Positions 59,271 through 64,000 of a stretch of DNA of 64,000 nt are shown here, in pieces (the first letter of the stretch is position 1; the number at the start of each line of letters is the position of its first letter). The notes under the pieces are model-generated. The model made no database searches. It was not told the DNA's origin and saw nothing but the letters and a program-made list of their open reading frames with translations. The translations under genes and the position numbers were made by a program. The DNA is from Sphingorhabdus contaminans (GTDB lineage Bacteria; Pseudomonadota; Alphaproteobacteria; Sphingomonadales; Sphingomonadaceae), in assembly GCF_007280415.1 (NCBI RefSeq), contig NZ_VKKU01000002.1, positions 1,088,501 through 1,152,500 of the forward strand. Reading direction: 5' to 3'.

Positions 59271-59908
59271 GCTGGACACGCGATGAAATGGCTGCCCGCG
59301 CTGCACAGGAATTGCGCGACGGATATTATGTGAACCTCGGCATCGGCATTCCGACGCTGGTGGCAAACCATGTCCCTGCGGATATGGAAGTGACGTTGCA
59401 ATCGGAAAACGGGATGCTGGGGATCGGTCCGTTTCCCTATGCAGGCGAAGAGGATGCCGACCTGATCAATGCAGGCAAGCAGACGATCAGCGAACTGCCG
59501 CAATCTGCCTACTTCGACAGCGCGGCCAGTTTTGCGATGATCCGCGGTGGGCATATCGACCTGACTGTATTGGGGGCGATGGAGGTTGCTGAAAATGGCG
59601 ACATCGCCAACTGGATGATCCCGGGAAAGATGATCAAAGGCATGGGCGGTGCCATGGATCTGGTCGCTGGCGTGAAAAAGATCATCGTGGTTATGGAACA
59701 TAATGCCAAGGACGGCAGTCCCAAATTCATTCCAAGCTGCACCTTGCCCCTGACCGGCAAAAATGTCGTCGACATGATCATTACCGATCTTGCCGTATTC
59801 CAGCGGCCCGACCATGCCACGCCCTTCCGCCTGATCGAGACGGCCCCTGGAGTCACCGTTGAAGAGATCGCGTCCAAAACCACGGCACATTATGAGGTCG
59901 CGGTTTAA
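59267..59908 (+). CDS. 3-oxoacid CoA-transferase subunit B
   Basis: 213-aa beta subunit of the CoA transferase whose alpha subunit is at 57335. It has [19 protein letters not shown], the catalytic Glu in [14 protein letters not shown], and [19 protein letters not shown]. The start is read as a TTG at 59267 in TTGA overlap with the DUF5076 stop, which gives the usual [16 protein letters not shown]-terminus; an ATG at 59288 is the alternative and would lose seven conserved residues. The two subunits are needed together, so the four genes should be one transcript. Confidence 0.92.
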   Translation: MSWTRDEMAARAAQELRDGYYVNLGIGIPTLVANHVPADMEVTLQSENGMLGIGPFPYAGEEDADLINAGKQTISELPQSAYFDSAASFAMIRGGHIDLTVLGAMEVAENGDIANWMIPGKMIKGMGGAMDLVAGVKKIIVVMEHNAKDGSPKFIPSCTLPLTGKNVVDMIITDLAVFQRPDHATPFRLIETAPGVTVEEIASKTTAHYEVAV

Positions 59909-59916
59909 CCGAAACT

Positions 59917-61176
59917 ATGCGGCGGAATACCAAAGCGCTTATTGCCCTTGCCATTGCAGGTGGGGCGGTCTGGTATAGCCTGTCGGGTTCACCCGTCGAA
60001 AGCCCTGCGGCCATGATCCGCGCGATAACGAGCAAGAAGGCCGCCAACCTTCCCGATACGCCGGAGGAATGGAAAGGCCGGATTGACTATGTCGATCTGG
60101 ACGGGCGTCTTGCCGCAATGGCATCGCGGCCGGAAATGGCGGGTCTCGCGGTGGCCATTGTCGAACATGGGGAGTTGCGTTTCGTTGGCACCTATGGCGT
60201 GCTCGATCGCACCGACGGAAGTCCGGTTACCCCTGCCAGTATCTTCCGCTGGGCCTCCGTATCCAAAACGGTGACGGGTGCGCTTGCGGCAAATCTGGCG
60301 AGCGAAGCTGCTCTCGATTTGGAGCAACCTGTGTCGACGTGGAAAAGCTCGCTCCGGTTGCCACAGGGCGCAGAAACGCGGCTGACATTCGCGCAATTAC
60401 TGGCCCAGCAGACGGGGCTTACCAAAAATGCCTATGACGAAAAGCTCGAGGATGGAGAGGATCCCGCCGACCTGCGCGCACGGCTGGTGGCAGCGCCACT
60501 GCAATGCCAGCCCGGCACCTGCCACACCTACCAGAATATCGCCTTTGACGATGCCAGCGAAATATTGGCGCAGGCCGCGCAGCGTCCTTTTGCAGCTGCT
60601 GTAAGCGAACGGCTATTTCTGCCTTTGGGTATGACCAGCGCCACCTATGGCATGGCAGGTCTGACGGGAGCCAAGCAATGGGCGCGGCCCCATAACGGGT
60701 CTCAGGTGCGCACGTTGCGCGAATCCTATTGGCGCGTACCTGCCGCTGCCGGCGTGAACAGCAACATTGTCGATTTTGCCCGCTGGATGCAGGCGATGAT
60801 GGGGCAGCAGGCGAAGATACTGCCTGAATCCACCTTGCGCATCACGCATATGCCCCGCGTCAAAACCCCGAGCCTTTATGGAGGGGAGTTGCGGCAGGCG
60901 AATGGCGAGGCGAGTTATGGCTTGGGCTGGCGGAACTTCACTTATGATGGTCATCGCCTTGCGGGACATTCGGGGGCCGTCGATGGCTATCGCGCCACGA
61001 TGATTTTTGAACCTGTGACACGTACCGGCGTCGTCGCGATGTGGAACAGCAATTGGGGGCGACCGTTCCGCATTCCGTTCGCGGTCATAGACAGCTATTA
61101 CGGGAAGAAGGACAGCCGATGGCTGGACTTCAGCGATTTGCCGCCGTTGGCATCGACCTCCGACGCGGAACAGTGA
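59917..61176 (+). CDS. Second beta-lactamase-fold serine hydrolase, membrane-anchored
   Basis: 419-aa serine hydrolase (PF00144 type) with an N-terminal hydrophobic segment (ALIALAIAGGAVWYSLSG) that looks like an uncleaved anchor or signal. Motifs: SxxK as SVSK in WASVSKTVTGALAAN, YxN as YQN in CHTYQNIAFDDA, and the C-terminal HxG as HSG in LAGHSGAVDGYR. A Cys pair (QCQPGTC) precedes YxN, perhaps a disulfide. Distinct from the enzyme at 24686 and probably an esterase or peptidase. The ATG lies eight bases after the CoA-transferase stop; the GST gene is 11 bp downstream. Confidence 0.88.
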   Translation: MRRNTKALIALAIAGGAVWYSLSGSPVESPAAMIRAITSKKAANLPDTPEEWKGRIDYVDLDGRLAAMASRPEMAGLAVAIVEHGELRFVGTYGVLDRTDGSPVTPASIFRWASVSKTVTGALAANLASEAALDLEQPVSTWKSSLRLPQGAETRLTFAQLLAQQTGLTKNAYDEKLEDGEDPADLRARLVAAPLQCQPGTCHTYQNIAFDDASEILAQAAQRPFAAAVSERLFLPLGMTSATYGMAGLTGAKQWARPHNGSQVRTLRESYWRVPAAAGVNSNIVDFARWMQAMMGQQAKILPESTLRITHMPRVKTPSLYGGELRQANGEASYGLGWRNFTYDGHRLAGHSGAVDGYRATMIFEPVTRTGVVAMWNSNWGRPFRIPFAVIDSYYGKKDSRWLDFSDLPPLASTSDAEQ

Positions 61177-61187
61177 AAGGGCAAGGC

Positions 61188-61874
61188 ATGGCATATACAC
61201 TCATCACTGCGAACCGGAACTATTCGAGCTGGAGCCTCCGGCCGTGGCTCTTGATGACGCAATTGGGGATTCCCTTTACCGACAAGCTCGAACCCTTTGC
61301 CGCGGTAAGCAACTATGACGCGTTCCGCGCCTTTTCGCCCACCGGTCAGGTTCCGGTTCTGCAGCATGATGGACGAACCATTCATGACTCGCTGGGTATC
61401 GCGCTTTATCTTGCCGACCGGCATGACGGGATCTGGCCTGGCGAAGAAAAAGCAAGGGCCTGGGCGATGTGCGCCACCTGCGAAATGCACGGCGGATTTT
61501 CCGCGCTTCGTAACGACTGCACCATGAATGTCGGTGTACGCGTTCGGGCAAAGCCCATGTCGCAGGCGCTGCGTCGGGATGTAGCGCGTATCGCAGAACT
61601 TTGGGCCGAAGGACTGGACAGTTTCGGCGGGCCTTTCCTTGCGGGCGAGAAATTTACTGCTGTGGATGCCTTTTTCGCACCGGTGGCTTTCCGCGTACGG
61701 ACCTATAGTCTGGATGTGGGCAAGGCCGGACAGCAATGGGTTGACCATATGCTGGGCTTGCCTGCCATGCTGGCTTGGGAAAAGGACGCCTTGACCGAAA
61801 GCTGGCGCGAAGAAGGGCATGAGGAGGAGCTTCGGGCCTGCGGCGAAATTATCGCTGACTTCCGTCAGACATAA
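61188..61874 (+). CDS. Glutathione S-transferase family protein
   Basis: 228-aa GST: thioredoxin-fold domain about 1-80 (TLITANRNYSSWSLRPWLLMTQLGIPFT, a conserved N-terminus in a proteobacterial GST clade, with Ser/Asn near the thiol site and VPVLQHDGRTIHDS), then a helical domain with the GST_C region including GLDSFGGPFLAGEKFTAVDAFFAP. Conjugation or peroxidase activity is possible; the substrate is unknown. It converges with the CsbD gene; a hairpin with runs of A/T lies between (61873-61901). Confidence 0.92.
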   Translation: MAYTLITANRNYSSWSLRPWLLMTQLGIPFTDKLEPFAAVSNYDAFRAFSPTGQVPVLQHDGRTIHDSLGIALYLADRHDGIWPGEEKARAWAMCATCEMHGGFSALRNDCTMNVGVRVRAKPMSQALRRDVARIAELWAEGLDSFGGPFLAGEKFTAVDAFFAPVAFRVRTYSLDVGKAGQQWVDHMLGLPAMLAWEKDALTESWREEGHEEELRACGEIIADFRQT

Positions 61875-61901
61875 AAAAGGGCCACCACATGGGCGACCCT
61901 T
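61873..61901 (-). terminator. Bidirectional terminator between GST and CsbD genes
   Basis: AAGGG and CCCTT form the base of an imperfect stem with inner CC/GG pairing, preceded by six A residues on the plus strand. Read on the minus strand this is a hairpin followed by TTTTTT, which fits an intrinsic terminator for CsbD. On the plus strand it lies just after the GST stop. Confidence 0.65.
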
Positions 61902-61920
61902 GTTGGAAAAGCAGTGGGCG

Positions 61921-62103
61921 TTAGACTTTGTCGCCCAATGCGCCCTTCACCTTTCCTTTCAGGTTTTGCGCTTCGCCGCGGCGTTCCTGCTCAATGCCTT
62001 CGGCTTGAAGCCGCGGATCGTTGGAGGCCCGGCCTGCGGCCTGCTTGATGTTCCCGGCAATCTCGTTACCAAGCCCTTTGGCCTTGTCCGTCAATTCGCC
62101 CAT
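61921..62103 (-). CDS. CsbD family stress protein
   Basis: 60-aa CsbD-like protein, hydrophilic and Lys/Glu/Ala-rich: GELTDKAKGLGNEIAGNIKQAAG and NLKGKVKGALGDK repeats form the family's short helices. Members are induced by general stress and their function is unknown. The start at 62103 has AGGAACAG upstream. It is a single gene with its own terminator at 61873-61901. Confidence 0.92.
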   Translation of the reverse strand: MGELTDKAKGLGNEIAGNIKQAAGRASNDPRLQAEGIEQERRGEAQNLKGKVKGALGDKV

Positions 62104-62190
62104 ATTCTGTTCCTTTCTGTGCGACCCGCCCTGCGGAACTGCAGGCCGGTACACAGAATCAATCGCGACGGGCGAAATTGGTTCCATCTT

Positions 62191-63063
62191 TCAGCGTGGA
62201 CGCGTTCCCTTCGACCGCAGGGCTTGGGCAAATGCCTGCCCCTTATCCGGCGCAAAACGCAGGAACAGCGACGGTTCGATCAATTCCAGTTCCATCAAGC
62301 GGAACTGGCCGTCCGAATCACGAAGCATATCCACCCGCGCATAGACCAGCGCCCCGGTTTGCGTTAGCTGTGATGCCGCGGCCAGAGCCGCTGCGGCGAG
62401 GTCCTGCGTCGCCGTGGGTGCTTCGGTCGCTTCTTCATATCCGCCAAACTGGTCCTGCACGCGGAAATCGCCCTTGGCGGGGTGCTTGATGATCGCATGG
62501 CTGAACTGGTCTGCAAAATAGAAGAGCGAATATTCCCCTTCTTCAGCGATATTGGGCAGATATGGTTGGATCATCATGCGGTGCCCGCGGACCGAAAGAG
62601 GAACCGGATCTCTCGGTTCCAAGCGGAAGGTCCCGTCTGCGCCGCCCGATATGGGGGGTTTAACAACAAGTGTCGCAGTACCGAATGCAGCGCGGGCATC
62701 TGTCAAAGCCGCATCATCCAATTCTTCGGCCATCTGGGTCGGAACCGTGGCAATCCCCGCTGCGGCCAATTCGGCCAGATAGGATTTGTCGCTGTTCCAG
62801 CGCAGGATGCGGACAGGGTTGCTGATATTGACGCCCTCCTGTTCCAAGCGATCAAGCAATGCAAACCAGCAGGGGCAATCGCGCTGATACCCCCAGGCAA
62901 GCAAGGGCGTCACCAGATCATAGGCCGACAGATCATCCGCCTGAGTCCAGTCGATGAAGGTCGTATCGTCGCCCAGCAAACGGACATAGTCGGCCTTTAT
63001 ATGCGACCAGTCCTCTTCATATTCGGGGACGGGGCATAATATGGCGATCCGGGCCCGGTTCAT
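62191..63063 (-). CDS. ATP-grasp domain protein (RimK/glutathione synthetase-like)
   Basis: 290-aa ATP-grasp ligase-type protein. The ATP-binding core spans about 95-280: SDKSYLAELAAAGIATVPT, the phosphate loop region VVKPPISGGADGTFRL, MIQPYLPNIAEEGEYSLFYF, and the Mg-binding end RLMELELIEPSLFLRF. Its partners and substrate acid/amine are unknown; the related family contains glutathione synthetases and peptide ligases. The ATG at 63063 overlaps the EVE gene stop as ATGA; the longer frame upstream only reads EVE codons. It is probably coupled with EVE. Confidence 0.87.
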   Translation of the reverse strand: MNRARIAILCPVPEYEEDWSHIKADYVRLLGDDTTFIDWTQADDLSAYDLVTPLLAWGYQRDCPCWFALLDRLEQEGVNISNPVRILRWNSDKSYLAELAAAGIATVPTQMAEELDDAALTDARAAFGTATLVVKPPISGGADGTFRLEPRDPVPLSVRGHRMMIQPYLPNIAEEGEYSLFYFADQFSHAIIKHPAKGDFRVQDQFGGYEEATEAPTATQDLAAAALAAASQLTQTGALVYARVDMLRDSDGQFRLMELELIEPSLFLRFAPDKGQAFAQALRSKGTRPR

Positions 63064-63473
63064 TCGCCGGCCATTTTCAGTATTTCTTTCCATTCTTCGG
63101 GACGGACCGGCGCCACGGACAGGCGGGACTGGCGGATCAGTTCCATCGCGGCCAGTTTGGGATTAGCCTTGATGGCTTTCAGGGTGACGCTGTTTGCAAT
63201 CTTGCGCACCGGCTTTACCTTCACAGCGACAAAACGGCCCTTCTCATCGGTGGGATCGATGAAATGTTCCTGGCTGATCGTGATGATGCCAACGATTTCG
63301 AGGCCGATATTGCTGTGGTAGAAAAAGGCTTCGTCGCCGACCTTCATGGATCGCAGATGAATCGCGGCGGTATGATTGCGGACGCCATCCCACATGCCTT
63401 CGCCTTCGGCCACTAAATCGTCATAGCTATAAACGTCAGGTTCCGACTTCATTAGCCAATATTGTTTTTTCAT
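63060..63473 (-). CDS. EVE domain protein
   Basis: 137-aa EVE-domain (PUA-like) protein. The N-terminal KKQYWLMKSEPDVYSYDDLVAEGEGMWDGVRNHTAAIHLRSMKVGDEAFFYHSN is diagnostic, and the fold continues to about residue 130. EVE domains read modified bases in DNA or RNA. It is the first gene of a pair with the ATP-grasp protein, divergent from the oxygenase gene; its upstream 64 bp is shared with it. Confidence 0.9.
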   Translation of the reverse strand: MKKQYWLMKSEPDVYSYDDLVAEGEGMWDGVRNHTAAIHLRSMKVGDEAFFYHSNIGLEIVGIITISQEHFIDPTDEKGRFVAVKVKPVRKIANSVTLKAIKANPKLAAMELIRQSRLSVAPVRPEEWKEILKMAGE

Positions 63474-63537
63474 GCGAAAGCTCCTGTTTGATCAAAGTCA
63501 ATTTCGCTGGCCACGCTTTAGGTCAAGGGCTATTTGC

Positions 63538-64000
63538 ATGGATATGAGTAAGATGCCTGTTATTTCACTGCGCCATGACGATGCCGACGCCCTCGGCCAG
63601 CAGCTTGGCGATTCCTTCAAGACCTATGGATTCGCGACTGTTGTTGACCATGGCATGGACCTTGCGCTGGTTTCAAAAGCGTGGGCCCTGACAAAAGAAC
63701 TGTTCGACCTGCCCGAATCGGAAAAAATGGGCGGCTATGACAAGGCGCTGGCCGGGCAACGGGGATATACGCCTTTCAAAACAGAAATTGCCAAGGGCGC
63801 CGAATTTCACGACCTCAAGGAATTCTGGCATGTCGGCCGGACAGTTGACCCCTCCAGCCCCTTGGCGACCTCCATGCTGGCCAATATCTGGCCCCCTGTT
63901 CCCGGCTTCAAGGAAACGTTCGAAACGCTGTATGCCGAAATGGACAAGGTCGGTGCGCGCATCCTGTCTTCAATCGCCCGTTATCTGGAATTGCCTGCCG
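63538..64000 (+). CDS. Isopenicillin-N-synthase-like 2OG-Fe(II) oxygenase, N-terminal part (cut by window end)
   Basis: 154 codons of an open frame run to the last base. The visible N-terminus (PVISLRHDDADALGQQLGDSFKTYGFATVVDHGMD) and the following WALTKELFDLPESEKMGGYDKALAGQRGYTPF and FHDLKEFWHVGR match the DIOX_N region of plant/bacterial isopenicillin-N-synthase-type dioxygenases. The catalytic HxD...H lies beyond the window. Starts at 63538, 63544 or 63553 are all possible. It is divergent from the EVE gene. Confidence 0.8.
   Translation, partial: MDMSKMPVISLRHDDADALGQQLGDSFKTYGFATVVDHGMDLALVSKAWALTKELFDLPESEKMGGYDKALAGQRGYTPFKTEIAKGAEFHDLKEFWHVGRTVDPSSPLATSMLANIWPPVPGFKETFETLYAEMDKVGARILSSIARYLELPA

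Noticed and set aside
1..64000. tRNA/rRNA genes, CRISPR arrays, insertion sequences, prophage or plasmid functions
   Set aside because: I looked for tRNA-like cloverleaf ends, direct-repeat arrays, transposase or integrase motifs and phage structural genes, and saw none. Coding density leaves little space for them.

Overview
The window is a dense stretch of core chromosome from an alphaproteobacterium, most likely a member of the Sphingomonadales (Sphingopyxis/Sphingorhabdus/Novosphingobium type). This placement is inferred from gene content and not tested: an alphaproteobacterial F1-ATPase inhibitor (DUF1476), a CrtZ-type carotenoid hydroxylase, DUF3617/DUF5076/DUF465 proteins, a GC content near 58-60%, and very frequent ATGA, GTGA and TAATG start/stop overlaps. 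I identify about 73 protein genes. I see no tRNA, rRNA, CRISPR array, insertion sequence or prophage. No gene-free stretch exceeds 300 bases; the longest are about 240 bp (29205-29447) and 190 bp (17431-17618).

Region 1 (1-1696) is a short run: an unidentified gene end, a RidA-family deaminase and a FemAB-like acyltransferase. Region 2 (1738-14512) is an accessory catabolic cluster. It holds an acyl-CoA dehydrogenase, two crotonases, an acyl-CoA synthetase, a cytochrome P450, an aldehyde dehydrogenase, a thiolase, an SDR, a TetR regulator, a CaiB/BaiF CoA transferase and a thiolase-like protein with a C-terminal TILa-type domain. Three similar palindromes (TTAAnCGnnnnnTTAA) precede its three transcription units and look like the operators of the local TetR protein. 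The substrate is unknown; the gene set suggests oxidation of a hydrophobic compound to an acid, CoA activation and beta-oxidation.

Region 3 (14561-33540) is mixed housekeeping and envelope genes: a lipoprotein, a low-GC glycosyltransferase-like gene, an alpha/beta hydrolase, an Xre regulator/membrane protein pair, thrS, a TauE-like exporter, a CHAP amidase with a CtrA-type site, uvrB, two EF-hand/DUF3617 lipoproteins with a serine hydrolase, a VOC protein, an M20 peptidase, an HNH protein, TerC, DUF465, dapD with a pyrimidine nucleotidase, and an S8 autotransporter protease.

Region 4 (33550-39897) is a nine-gene suf operon on the minus strand in which every junction overlaps: rrf2-sufB-(141-aa unknown)-sufC-(187-aa membrane unknown)-sufD-sufS-sufT-sufA/erpA. 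The two unknown genes inside it are the best candidates for undescribed components. Region 5 (39963-54993) holds an AraC regulator, glpD, a YeiH-type transporter, an MFS transporter, a leuC...leuD-qor-DUF1476-bolA-grxD series, crtZ, DUF454, an aldehyde dehydrogenase, an APC permease, a universal stress protein with a possible FNR-type site, and an acetyltransferase. Region 6 (54993-64000) holds an SMP-30 lactonase, a VIT-type transporter, a HAD phosphatase, a 3-oxoacid CoA-transferase whose subunit genes are separated by an acid-phosphatase lipoprotein and a DUF5076 gene, a second beta-lactamase-fold hydrolase, a GST, CsbD, an ATP-grasp protein, an EVE protein and the start of an isopenicillin-N-synthase-like oxygenase cut by the window end.
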